Shown: positions 1 to 6,443 of the stretch, one piece after another
Position numbering within the stretch: the stretch's first letter is position 1
Layout: each line of letters begins with the position of its first letter
From: Desulfurococcales archaeon
GTDB lineage: Archaea > Thermoproteota > Thermoprotei_A > Sulfolobales > AG1
Direction of reading: 5' to 3'
Assembly: GCA_026990885.1 (NCBI GenBank)
Contig: JALXCO010000008.1
Span: 1-9,276, forward strand
DNA: 9,276 nucleotides
Made by a program: the position numbers and the translations under genes
Notes under the pieces: model-generated
Databases searched by the model: none
Told to the model about the DNA's origin: nothing
What the model saw: only the letters and a program-made list of their open reading frames with translations

Positions 1-1
1 G

Positions 2-133
2 CAAAACGCTAAGGCTGCTCTTAATATCGGGGACAAAGCATACCTCCTAGTTGGTGGAAGGGTTATCTATGAGGGCGGTGCTAAGGAACTTTTAAGCAAT
101 CCTGAGCTAAGCAAAATGTATCTGGGGCTATAA
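2..133 (+). CDS. livF: LivF-like branched-chain amino acid ABC transporter ATPase, C-terminal end (partial)
   Basis: The frame starting at base 2 stays open to the TAA at 131-133 and gives the last 43 residues of a protein; the rest lies outside the window. The residues read QNAKAALNIGDKAYLLVGGR followed by VIYEGGAKELLSNPELSKMY. This matches the C-terminal end of LivF-type ATPases, where an (E)QN segment after the H-loop is followed by a 'D..Y.l..Gri...G...eLl.np.v...YLG' ending. In that family the protein is the cytoplasmic nucleotide-binding subunit that powers import of branched-chain amino acids or amides together with LivG, LivH and LivM. No Walker motif lies in the window, so the substrate cannot be judged. 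LivF is more likely than other ABC ATPases because the protein ends directly after YLGL. It converges on secY. Confidence 0.72.
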   Translation, partial: QNAKAALNIGDKAYLLVGGRVIYEGGAKELLSNPELSKMYLGL

Positions 134-135
134 CG

Positions 136-160
136 TTAAAAATATGATTTTTAGATTTTA
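136..160. terminator. Overlapping T-tract terminators between livF and secY
   Basis: T-runs at 148-152 and 156-159 follow the livF stop on the + strand. A five-A run at 138-142 gives a T-run on the minus strand downstream of secY. Oligo-T tracts without a required hairpin are the usual archaeal intrinsic termination signal. The placement between two convergent stop codons fits a bidirectional terminator. This is a call from composition only. Confidence 0.4.
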
Positions 161-192
161 AATAAGGCGGGGTATAGATTCGATCATTATTA

Positions 193-1617
193 TCAGGACT
201 CCCCTATGATCCTCTTCAGCAGCGGGTACGCCTCTAGAGCCCTTTCGTAGGCTATCATATTGTAGTACTGCTCCAATATGCCTATAGATAGAAGTATGCC
301 TATCCCCCCTCCATAAGCTAAGGTTAGGTCGGCCACAATGACTATTGAAACAACTATAAGCGTGCTGAGGACAGCCAGTGGGTAGATGTATTTAGCTAGC
401 AGCGCCTCCAGAACACGTGGGTTTCTTCTTAAGCCGGGGACCTCCAGTCCAGCCTTAATCAGTCTCTCGGCTTGCCCAGAGGGGCTTAAGCCGGCAACCT
501 CTATCCACATTAGCCCGAACAGCAGAGCTAGACCGGTAAACAGTATTGTGAATACAGCTATCCTTAATGGATCTACGAAAAGCTCAAAGTATCCTCTGGG
601 CGGGTTGAGATAGTAGATGACTCTATCAAGTATCTCAGCCGCTGTTGGGTTAGCTGACAGTAGCGATCTGAATATTATCAGGTCTGAGAACAGGATAGAT
701 ACCAGCAGTACCGGTATGTTTGTTACGTATAGAAACTGTAGCGGGACCCTGGTTTTTATCCCTCTCAGTCTCTGAGTGGTAACTGGTATATACACCTTCA
801 TCCTCTGCAGATATATCAGTATCACTATCAGCACAATCATAGATATGAGCCCCAGTAAGCCTGGCAGCGTCTGCCCGATCTGGGGGTTAACCCTCACAAA
901 TAGGTTCTGCATATCTAGCGTACCATTCATGGACGCCCATACAAGGAACGGTATGAATCCTAGGGGCTCTGAAGTTGTCTCCGATACAGGGAATGGCGAG
1001 AAGATATTATTGAAAACGCTCATGGCCACTCCAGCCAGTATAAATAGCGAGATACCGCTACCTATACCCCAGCCTTTCTGAAGCATTTCATCAAGCAGTA
1101 TAACTATCAAGGTAGCAAACACTAGCTGGAACCATACAAACGCTCTTATAGCTGCACTCGCATCCACATCAAATATGGGGTTTGGCCCTGTTAAGAACCA
1201 GAAGTTGGATCCTATTATAACGAAACCGAAAGCCTCTACCGAGGCTATTATTATAGCTAGTGTCTTCTGAGACAACGTGAATAGCCTTCTTCCTTCGGGC
1301 CTGGATAGGTCTAGATTTATTATTTTTGATCCAACCAGTATCTGCATTATCAATCCAGCAGTAACTATGGGGCCTATCCCCAGCTGCGCCAGAGTTCCTT
1401 GCGTCGATGCGAAAACTATCTGGACTATTTGGGGTAGATCTCCTAGGAACCCACCCACATGCTGGATACCATAGAGGGGCACCGATGACATCAGGATATA
1501 GAGGGCTAAAGCTATAAAAGTATACAGGAATCTCCTACCCAGTGTAGGCTTAATAACAGGCTTCGGAACACCTGGAAAATATTCACCTATTTTTGCTAAT
1601 GCCTCAAGCACAGCCAT
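193..1617 (-). CDS. secY: Preprotein translocase subunit SecY (Sec61 alpha)
   Basis: This is the pore-forming subunit of the Sec translocon in the cytoplasmic membrane, acting with SecE and Sec61-beta to export or insert proteins. The 474-residue product is within the normal range for crenarchaeal SecY. It shows about ten hydrophobic helices. Recognisable landmarks are TM1 near residues 30-50, the GIGPIVTAGLIMQILVGSKI segment of TM2, the basic loop RMKVYIPVTTQRLRGIKTRV that forms the ribosome-binding cytosolic loop, the second basic loop around GLRRNPRVLEALLAKYIYP, and the C-terminal LAYGGGIGILLSIGILEQYY helix. The ATG is preceded on the minus strand by AGGTG (+ strand 1627-1631) with nine bases of spacing, which supports this start. 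It is not next to ribosomal protein L15 or adk, the common archaeal neighbours in the spc operon. It appears to be transcribed alone from a promoter shared back-to-back with glyS. Confidence 0.97.
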   Translation of the reverse strand: MAVLEALAKIGEYFPGVPKPVIKPTLGRRFLYTFIALALYILMSSVPLYGIQHVGGFLGDLPQIVQIVFASTQGTLAQLGIGPIVTAGLIMQILVGSKIINLDLSRPEGRRLFTLSQKTLAIIIASVEAFGFVIIGSNFWFLTGPNPIFDVDASAAIRAFVWFQLVFATLIVILLDEMLQKGWGIGSGISLFILAGVAMSVFNNIFSPFPVSETTSEPLGFIPFLVWASMNGTLDMQNLFVRVNPQIGQTLPGLLGLISMIVLIVILIYLQRMKVYIPVTTQRLRGIKTRVPLQFLYVTNIPVLLVSILFSDLIIFRSLLSANPTAAEILDRVIYYLNPPRGYFELFVDPLRIAVFTILFTGLALLFGLMWIEVAGLSPSGQAERLIKAGLEVPGLRRNPRVLEALLAKYIYPLAVLSTLIVVSIVIVADLTLAYGGGIGILLSIGILEQYYNMIAYERALEAYPLLKRIIGES

Positions 1618-1656
1618 CTAGAGCAACACCTATAGTGTCTAAAGCCATGGAGCTCA

Positions 1657-1669
1657 CTAAAAATTTAAC
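1657..1669 (-). promoter_or_regulatory. Probable TATA box of secY
   Basis: On the minus strand this reads GTTAAATTTTTAG, an AT-rich TATA-like element centred near 1663. A start of transcription about 26 bases downstream would fall near 1637, leaving a leader of about 20 bases. That leader would contain the AGGTG ribosome binding site at 1631-1627. The assignment rests on composition and spacing. Confidence 0.45.
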
Positions 1670-1679
1670 TAATTAAGCT

Positions 1680-1687
1680 ATTAAATA
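1680..1687 (+). promoter_or_regulatory. Probable TATA box of glyS
   Basis: ATTAAATA is centred near 1684. A transcript starting about 26 bases on, near 1709, would have a leader of about 26 bases with the ribosome binding site AGGTG at 1723-1727. The centre is only about 20 bp from the probable secY TATA box on the other strand. The two pre-initiation complexes would therefore crowd each other. Confidence 0.45.
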
Positions 1688-1722
1688 CTATGGCCTGATA
1701 CGCCAGCTATTCAAGAAACTGC

Positions 1723-1727
1723 AGGTG
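1723..1727 (+). promoter_or_regulatory. Ribosome binding site that fixes the TTG start of glyS
   Basis: AGGTG complements the archaeal 16S rRNA 3' end (...ATCACCTC). It lies seven bases before the TTG at 1735. The next in-frame ATG is at residue 17 and has no such element, so TTG is the preferred start. Confidence 0.7.
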
Positions 1728-1734
1728 TGTATCT

Positions 1735-3501
1735 TTGAAGGATGGGGATAATATCGATATAGGCGATAAATACGATAAGATCATGAAGCTAGCCGTGAGA
1801 AGGGGGTTCTACTGGCCCTCATACGAAATCTACGGCGGTGTCTCTGGATTCTTTGATTTAGGCCCTTTAGGGGTTAGGCTAAAAAACAATATTGTTGGGT
1901 TGTGGAGGAAAGTATTTATAGAGCTTCACCAAGACCTGGTTGTCGAGATAGAAACACCCATTATAGCTCCCGAGGTGGTTTTCAAGGCGTCGGGGCATGT
2001 GGAGAGCTTTACCGATCCTATTGTTGAATGCGTTAGGTGCGGCAGGAAATTCAGGGCTGATCACCTGATAGAGGCCGCGGTCAATATAAAAACTGAGGGC
2101 TTGGGTGTGGATGAGCTTACTAGGATAATTAGAGAAAATGATATAAGATGCCCCTCATGCCAGGGACCTCTAAGCGAGGTTAGAACATTCAACCTGCTGT
2201 TTAAAACCACTATCGGCCCCTACTCAGATAATGTGGGCTACTTAAGGCCTGAGGCTGCTCAGGGTATGTTTGTTTCCTTTAAGAGGGTTAGGGAGGCTAT
2301 GAGAAACAGGTTCCCGATAGGTATTGCCCAGATCGGGAGGGTTTCCAGAAACGAGATCTCACCTAGACAGGGCATGATTAGGCTGAGGGAATTCACTATC
2401 ATGGAGATCGAGTTCTTCTTCGATCCTGATGATCCTAGATGCGATCTACTATACAGAGTTGAAGATCGAAAAATCAATATCCTGACCGCAGATATGAGGA
2501 GAAAGGAGATTCAGGAGCCTCAGCCTATGAAGATATCTGAAGCCGTAGACGATGGTGTGATCAAGATACCTTGGCAGGCCTACTGGATGGGGGTCAGCGA
2601 TGTATTTGCTGAAGCTTTAGGTGTGGATAAGGACAACATCTATTTCGAAGAGAAACTCCCCCATGAGAGAGCTCACTATGCCCAGCAGGTGTTTGATCAG
2701 ATGGTTAAGGTATCTAGATGGGGCTGGATAGAGATCTCGGGACATGCATATAGAACAGACTATGATTTATCTAGACATATTAAGTTCAGTAATCAGAGTC
2801 TTGAGGTCGTTAAAACCCTCGATAAGCCCATGAAGATTACTGAGAAAAAGATTAAGATAGATAAGCTGAAGATTATTGAAAGGTACGGCGGTGAATCATC
2901 TAAAATATTTAGGGCGTTAAGCAAGGTAGATCCAGGCGAAATACACCGATATATAGATAGCAGTACAGGCAAAATATTGATCGATAACATCGAGATAGAT
3001 CCAGATATCATAGTAGTAGAGGAACACGAGAAAGAGATCAAAACAGTAAAATTTATACCCCACGTAGTTGAGCCCTCATTTGGTGCCGAGAGACTGCTCT
3101 ATATAGTGCTGGACAACAGCTATACTGAGGATGGAGAAAGAGTACTTCTAAGATTCAAACCATATATTGCCCCAATACATGTAGCAGTACTGCCGCTTCT
3201 CGAAAACGATGAATCAATGGTTAAGATAGCTAGAGATATATATAAAAAGCTCATAGCCAACGGGGTGTCAGCCATATACGATAGCTCAGGAAGTATTGGG
3301 CGAAGATACGCTAGGGCCGATGAGATAGGGGTCCCCTACGCGGTTACTGTAGATCACCAAACCATAAAGGATGGGACAGTAACTATACGCTTAAGGGATG
3401 ATAGAAGCCAGATTAGAATCGATGAAAAAGATCTCATATCATGGATCAGGAAAGAAACAGAGGAACAGCTCTGGAGATATCTCGACAATATAATGGTGTA
3501 G
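1735..3501 (+). CDS. glyS: Glycyl-tRNA synthetase (class II, alpha-2 archaeal/eukaryotic type)
   Basis: This cytosolic homodimeric enzyme attaches glycine to tRNA-Gly using ATP. The 588 residues contain the family landmarks in order: the YEIYGGVSGFFDLGPLGVRL entry to motif 1 (about 30-49), the GHVESFTDP segment (about 87-95), and two Cys pairs that look like a zinc knuckle (C99/C102 and C139/C142). Then come LRPEAAQGMF (170-179), motif 2 with GRVSRNEISPRQGMIRLREF (about 201-220), motif 3 in the PHVVEPSFGAERLLYIVLD segment, and a C-terminal anticodon-binding domain from PYIAPIHVAVLPLL to the end. The last contains GSIGRRYARADEIGVPYAVT. Translation starts at TTG with AGGTG seven bases upstream. 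The gene is divergent from secY and convergent with aIF1. Nothing is truncated or missing. Confidence 0.97.
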   Translation: MKDGDNIDIGDKYDKIMKLAVRRGFYWPSYEIYGGVSGFFDLGPLGVRLKNNIVGLWRKVFIELHQDLVVEIETPIIAPEVVFKASGHVESFTDPIVECVRCGRKFRADHLIEAAVNIKTEGLGVDELTRIIRENDIRCPSCQGPLSEVRTFNLLFKTTIGPYSDNVGYLRPEAAQGMFVSFKRVREAMRNRFPIGIAQIGRVSRNEISPRQGMIRLREFTIMEIEFFFDPDDPRCDLLYRVEDRKINILTADMRRKEIQEPQPMKISEAVDDGVIKIPWQAYWMGVSDVFAEALGVDKDNIYFEEKLPHERAHYAQQVFDQMVKVSRWGWIEISGHAYRTDYDLSRHIKFSNQSLEVVKTLDKPMKITEKKIKIDKLKIIERYGGESSKIFRALSKVDPGEIHRYIDSSTGKILIDNIEIDPDIIVVEEHEKEIKTVKFIPHVVEPSFGAERLLYIVLDNSYTEDGERVLLRFKPYIAPIHVAVLPLLENDESMVKIARDIYKKLIANGVSAIYDSSGSIGRRYARADEIGVPYAVTVDHQTIKDGTVTIRLRDDRSQIRIDEKDLISWIRKETEEQLWRYLDNIMV

Positions 3502-3526
3502 CGAATATATAGTGTAGAGTTAAGGA

Positions 3527-3532
3527 TTTTTT
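3527..3532 (+). terminator. T-tract terminator of glyS
   Basis: Six consecutive T residues lie 25 bases after the glyS stop codon, in the 52-bp gap before the convergent aIF1 gene. This is the expected form of an archaeal oligo-T terminator. Confidence 0.5.
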
Positions 3533-3547
3533 CTGTTAACCAAGCTT

Positions 3548-3553
3548 AAAAAA
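3548..3553 (-). terminator. T-tract terminator of the aIF1 gene
   Basis: On the minus strand six T residues follow directly after the TAA stop codon at 3556-3554. Together with the run at 3527-3532 they flank the convergent junction. Confidence 0.45.
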
Positions 3554-3904
3554 TTATACTCCTTCAACTTCCTCTATCATTAAGATATTCTCTTCAGGTA
3601 TACCGAGCTCGTTCACGAGTATTTGCTTCACTTTATATCTATGGTCCCCCTGAAGCTCTATCCTGCCATTTTTGGCTGTGCCACCTGTGGCTAGCCTTGA
3701 TTTAAACATGGAGGCTAGCTTTCTTAGATCATGAACGTTCTCGTCTAAACCTTCTATTATGGTTACTTCTCTTCTAAATTTTCTTCTTTCCAGTCTTATT
3801 TTAACTATTTGATTCTCGGCAGTCAGTTGCTGGCATATTTCTGGGGGGAGACCTCCGCATAGGCTTTCAATAGAGTTCTTCATACCCCTCTTAATACACC
3901 CCAT
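3554..3904 (-). CDS. Translation initiation factor aIF1 (SUI1/eIF1 family)
   Basis: aIF1 binds the 30S subunit near the P site and promotes accurate start-codon selection. The product (116 residues from this start) carries the archaeal signature LCGGLPPEICQQL near the N-terminus. The SUI1 fold segments follow: VKIRLERRKFRREVTIIEGL, RLATGGTAKNGRIELQGDH, and a terminal hydrophobic strand. Two ATG codons compete. The outer one at 3904 adds seven residues (MGCIKRG). The inner one at 3883 gives a length closer to the family, but its GAGGGG lies too near the ATG to be a typical ribosome binding site. A TATA box at 3931-3924 would place the transcript start within a few bases of the outer ATG. That means either a leaderless start at 3904 or a short leader to 3883. 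The outer start is reported, with the N-terminus unsettled. Confidence 0.93.
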   Translation of the reverse strand: MGCIKRGMKNSIESLCGGLPPEICQQLTAENQIVKIRLERRKFRREVTIIEGLDENVHDLRKLASMFKSRLATGGTAKNGRIELQGDHRYKVKQILVNELGIPEENILMIEEVEGV

Positions 3905-3923
3905 GTATATTATCTAAAAAGTC

Positions 3924-3931
3924 TTTATAAA
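3924..3931 (-). promoter_or_regulatory. TATA box of aIF1
   Basis: The minus strand reads TTTATAAA, close to the archaeal consensus, just after the stop codon of the upstream membrane-protein gene (3939-3937). The box spans about -27 to -20 relative to the ATG at 3904. That predicts transcription beginning at or just inside the outer ATG. aIF1 therefore probably has its own promoter rather than depending on read-through from thiDN. Confidence 0.6.
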
Positions 3932-3936
3932 ACTAT

Positions 3937-4401
3937 CTATAGCCTGCCGCCAATAGCTCTAATCAGCGATACCAGATGTCTCTTATTAATATATATCAAT
4001 GCTAGCAGGGATATCTGGAAGAGATCGGGAAGCACCGCCCTGAAATGGTTGTTTGATTCAACCGTTACTATCAATGGGTAGATCGATACATATAGATCCT
4101 TTCTGCTGAAGATATCCAGATAAAACGTTAACGCTAAAGCCAGTAGCGAGATGTTTAGCGAGATCTTGGTGAATGTTCTAAGTATGATGGAATGGATAAC
4201 CAGCAGTATAATGAATGTGAGGGCGCTGGAGACTGCTAGCACGGTTGCTTCGGAGCCATAGTACTTTATAGCCCTATATATATGTGAATTAATAATAGAC
4301 ATATATATGATCAGTAGTACTACCCCATAGATCAGCAGTCCCAAACCTATATTCCATACAGCACTTCTAGATTGAGGATCCAAAGTCCTCCATCCCGCCA
4401 C
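3937..4401 (-). CDS. Unknown membrane protein with about four helices
   Basis: I do not recognise a family. The 154-residue product is strongly hydrophobic, with likely membrane segments near residues 16-37, 52-74, 79-97 and 122-139, and a short basic C-terminus (NKRHLVSLIRAIGGRL). No catalytic or metal-binding motif stands out; the charged loop SRKDLYVS sits between the third and fourth helices. The start is GTG at 4401. An in-frame TAG lies directly upstream, so it cannot be earlier, but no good ribosome binding site is visible and a later TTG (residue 7) is possible. It begins 38 bases after the thiDN stop codon on the same strand and probably shares that transcript. A link to thiamine, for example as a transporter component, is only a guess from position. 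Confidence 0.7.
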   Translation of the reverse strand: MAGWRTLDPQSRSAVWNIGLGLLIYGVVLLIIYMSIINSHIYRAIKYYGSEATVLAVSSALTFIILLVIHSIILRTFTKISLNISLLALALTFYLDIFSRKDLYVSIYPLIVTVESNNHFRAVLPDLFQISLLALIYINKRHLVSLIRAIGGRL

Positions 4402-4439
4402 CTACTATCCGTTGAAGCCATTGTATTTAGGGATGAATA

Positions 4440-5822
4440 TTACTTCTTCTTTATTTCCTCTATTATCTTCTTAACCTTGTTAAGCACGTCTTCAGGGTCT
4501 CTGCCGTATATAGTTACTGTGGGCTCCTTGCCGTAGTCTCCCAGATCTATAATCGCATCTAAGCGGGACCTCGACTTTTCAAAGGCTGTCTTGACCTTCC
4601 ACGGTATAGACATGCCTTCCTGCCTCTTCACTTCTTCAGGCTCCTCTGTTCTTCTATCATATATGTAGTACTTGAATCCCAGTTTCTTGATTATGGACTC
4701 TATATCGCTACTGTACCTTATGTTGATAGCGGATCTTATATCGGGATAGAACTCCATAGCTTTAAGAACGCCCCTAGCAACATGGCTAGATGCGCCAGAA
4801 ACAGGGTAGCCCGACGCCTTAGGTTTCCCCATGAAGTTTATAATTCTTCCTGGAACGGCTACCACATCTTCTATACCTTTAGCCAGGTATCTAGGGATTG
4901 AATACACGAAATTCACCTGGATCTCTGGTATTAGCGCGGCAAAGTCGTCCATGTTCTCAAGCTCTCTAACCGATTTATACAGTTTATCCTGGGCCCTATA
5001 CTTCTCAGCATCTATAGCTAGCTCAGCCATTGGGTTGACCGGGCAGTGGCCCTTTCCCACTCTATATGATCTTTCTATAGCTTTAGTTATAAAGTTTTTA
5101 GCCAGCTTTATCGCCTCTATAGGGTCCCTACCCAAAGCAATATATCCAGCAATAGCTGCGGAGAAGGAGCATCCAGTGCCATGTGTGCATCCCGATACTT
5201 TTTGAGATGTTAGCCTGATTACCTCGTCTTTCTCACTGTTATATATAGTATCTATACTGTAGCTTCCCTCTAGATGTCCCCCCTTAACCACGACAATATC
5301 CACATTATATGATCTAGATATCTTCTTCGCTGCTAAGGAAGCATCGTCCAGATTCCTTATTTCCATCTCTGCTAGATGCTCAGCTTCAAATCTATTTGGG
5401 GTTGCTATCAAGGCTAGCGGCAGTAGTCTGTTTTTCAGATCCTCGATTGCGTCGTCTCTAAGTAGCTTATCGCCGCTTTTAGCATACATAACGGGATCAA
5501 CGACAAGGGGAAAGCCGTATTTCTCCACTACCTTAGCAACCGACCTTATTATACCCCTATTACTCAACATACCAGTCTTGGCGGCATCGATACCCATATC
5601 CTCGGCTATAGCCTCAACCTGAAGCTCAACCATCTGGGGTGGTATGTCATGGATCCCCTGAACACCAAGGGTATTTTGTGCAGTTACGCTTGTTACTGCC
5701 AGTGTGCCGTGAACCCCTATAGCCGCAAATGTCTTTAGATCTGCGGCTATACCCGCTCCTCCACCCGAATCCACGCCGGCTATAGTTAAAGCTACGGGGA
5801 GCTCATTAGGCGTTTTCGCCAT
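4440..5822 (-). CDS. thiDN: Bifunctional hydroxymethylpyrimidine (phosphate) kinase / thiamine-phosphate synthase ThiDN
   Basis: This is a two-domain enzyme of thiamine biosynthesis. The N-terminal ThiD domain (about residues 8-265) is a ribokinase-fold kinase that phosphorylates HMP and HMP-phosphate. Visible motifs are GVDSGGGAG (16-24), the KTGMLS and VVDPVMYAKSG segments, ATPNRFEAE, VVKGG, and the anion-hole/catalytic loop GCTHGTGC (211-218). The C-terminal ThiN domain (about 290-460) joins HMP-PP to the thiazole phosphate in archaea. It shows IPEIQVNFVYSIP, the SGASSHVAR segment with its conserved His and Arg (342-350), RSAINIRYS, EEVKRQEGMSIPW and LGDYGKEPTVTIYGRDPEDV. I prefer the ATG at 5822 (460 residues) over the longer GTG at 5846. 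AGGGTG sits six bases before the ATG, whereas the GTG has no ribosome binding site and lies close to the predicted transcript start. The fusion is common in archaea. Confidence 0.95.
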   Translation of the reverse strand: MAKTPNELPVALTIAGVDSGGGAGIAADLKTFAAIGVHGTLAVTSVTAQNTLGVQGIHDIPPQMVELQVEAIAEDMGIDAAKTGMLSNRGIIRSVAKVVEKYGFPLVVDPVMYAKSGDKLLRDDAIEDLKNRLLPLALIATPNRFEAEHLAEMEIRNLDDASLAAKKISRSYNVDIVVVKGGHLEGSYSIDTIYNSEKDEVIRLTSQKVSGCTHGTGCSFSAAIAGYIALGRDPIEAIKLAKNFITKAIERSYRVGKGHCPVNPMAELAIDAEKYRAQDKLYKSVRELENMDDFAALIPEIQVNFVYSIPRYLAKGIEDVVAVPGRIINFMGKPKASGYPVSGASSHVARGVLKAMEFYPDIRSAINIRYSSDIESIIKKLGFKYYIYDRRTEEPEEVKRQEGMSIPWKVKTAFEKSRSRLDAIIDLGDYGKEPTVTIYGRDPEDVLNKVKKIIEEIKKK

Positions 5823-5828
5823 TCTCGA

Positions 5829-5834
5829 CACCCT
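5829..5834 (-). promoter_or_regulatory. Ribosome binding site that fixes the thiDN start
   Basis: AGGGTG on the minus strand, six bases before the ATG at 5822, is a good match to the archaeal anti-SD. It lies inside the extra eight codons of the longer reading frame, so it argues for the shorter protein. Confidence 0.65.
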
Positions 5835-5865
5835 AGGATCTCTCACCGTAAGTGATCTACAGAAG

Positions 5866-5874
5866 TAAAATATA
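5866..5874 (-). promoter_or_regulatory. Probable TATA box of thiDN
   Basis: The minus strand reads TATATTTTA, centred near 5870. A start about 26 bases downstream (near 5844) gives a leader of about 22 bases containing the AGGGTG. The 67-bp gap to the isomerase gene also holds a perfect TTCTAGAA palindrome (5895-5902) upstream of the box. It could be an operator but has no independent support. Confidence 0.5.
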
Positions 5875-5913
5875 GAGGTCCCGCTCCGGATACATTCTAG
5901 AACTTTAACTCTC

Positions 5914-6414
5914 TCACTTCAGTTCTGATTCCTCTATATCTTTAATAGACTTTATATTCTTGATCTCTGAGGGATCAGGCTCCTTAACGGAAACCCATGC
6001 ATCGATAATTTCTTTAGCAACCTCCTCACTAACCAGCCTACCGCTAACCGCCAGAACATTTGCATCGTTCCATAGTCTTGCTCCTTTAGCTGTTTGCGCA
6101 TCGTTACATAACGCAGCCCTTATACCTTTCACCTTGTTTGCCGCTATAGAGACCCCTGTACCTGTATAACACACAACAACACCCCAATCAGCCTTCCCTG
6201 TGCTTACCATTCTAGCTACTTCATACCCTACAAAGGGCCAGGGTTCGGGTTTGTTTGTTTTGAGCGATCCTAGTGGAATCACCTCGTATCCTTTTTCTTT
6301 TAGATACTCATAGATCTTTTTGGCTGCTGGATAAAGATCATCGGAACCAACAACCACTTTCTTACCTAACTTGCTGTTACTGTTTGTGTTTGAGTCACTC
6401 AAACTATCACCCAT
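5914..6414 (-). CDS. RpiB/LacA/LacB-family sugar-phosphate isomerase with atypical active site
   Basis: The fold and length (166 residues) match the RpiB/LacA/LacB family, which interconverts aldose and ketose phosphates such as ribose 5-P and ribulose 5-P. The hallmark loop CYTGTGVSIAANKVKGIRAA (82-101) is present with the catalytic Cys82. It is followed by WNDANVLAVSGRLVSEEVAKEIIDAW. Two positions differ from true RpiB as I recall E. coli RpiB. The early CDH motif is SDD here (24-26, Asp in place of His). The His before NDxNVLA, used for ring opening, is Trp115. This resembles a distinct subgroup with 'CxTGTGVS...RLWNDANVL', so ribose 5-P isomerase activity should not be assumed. The first 17 residues are Ser/Asn/Asp-rich and probably disordered. 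A TATA box at 6443-6436 puts transcription at the ATG, implying a leaderless message. Confidence 0.88.
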   Translation of the reverse strand: MGDSLSDSNTNSNSKLGKKVVVGSDDLYPAAKKIYEYLKEKGYEVIPLGSLKTNKPEPWPFVGYEVARMVSTGKADWGVVVCYTGTGVSIAANKVKGIRAALCNDAQTAKGARLWNDANVLAVSGRLVSEEVAKEIIDAWVSVKEPDPSEIKNIKSIKDIEESELK

Positions 6415-6431
6415 AATAAATCTTTAGCTAG

Positions 6432-6443
6432 ATTATATTTATA
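6432..6443 (-). promoter_or_regulatory. TATA box of the isomerase gene, overlapping the upstream stop codon
   Basis: The minus strand reads TATAAATATAAT. The core TATAAATA (6443-6436) is centred about 25 bases before the ATG at 6414, the usual archaeal distance to a transcript start. The isomerase message would therefore begin at its start codon. The box includes the TAA stop (6441-6439) of the preceding gene, so coding and promoter functions overlap. Confidence 0.6.

Noticed and set aside
386..1474. Three + strand open frames (386-613, 776-1081, 1277-1474) opposite secY
   Set aside because: They are antisense to a clear SecY, have low-complexity or odd composition, and show no family resemblance or ribosome binding site.
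1879..3041. Minus-strand open frames (1879-2064, 2259-2477, 2793-3041) opposite glyS
   Set aside because: They lie antisense to conserved synthetase motifs; Ser/Ile/Leu-rich composition is typical of shadow frames.
4831..5205. 124-codon + strand frame opposite thiDN
   Set aside because: It is antisense to conserved ThiD/ThiN segments and resembles no protein family.
5823..5846. Longer thiDN start at GTG 5846
   Set aside because: No ribosome binding site precedes it, the predicted transcript begins at about this point, and AGGGTG sits correctly before the ATG at 5822.
5895..5902. TTCTAGAA palindrome upstream of thiDN as a thiamine-regulator site
   Set aside because: Eight-base palindromes containing CTAG are expected by chance here, and there is no second copy or known motif to compare with.
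5847..5913. Thiamine pyrophosphate riboswitch upstream of thiDN
   Set aside because: The gap is only 67 bp, the predicted leader is about 22 bases, and the conserved CUGAGA/GAUG-type core elements are not present in a suitable arrangement.
5960..6169. 69-codon + strand frame opposite the isomerase gene
   Set aside because: Antisense to the conserved catalytic loop; no sign of its own translation signals.
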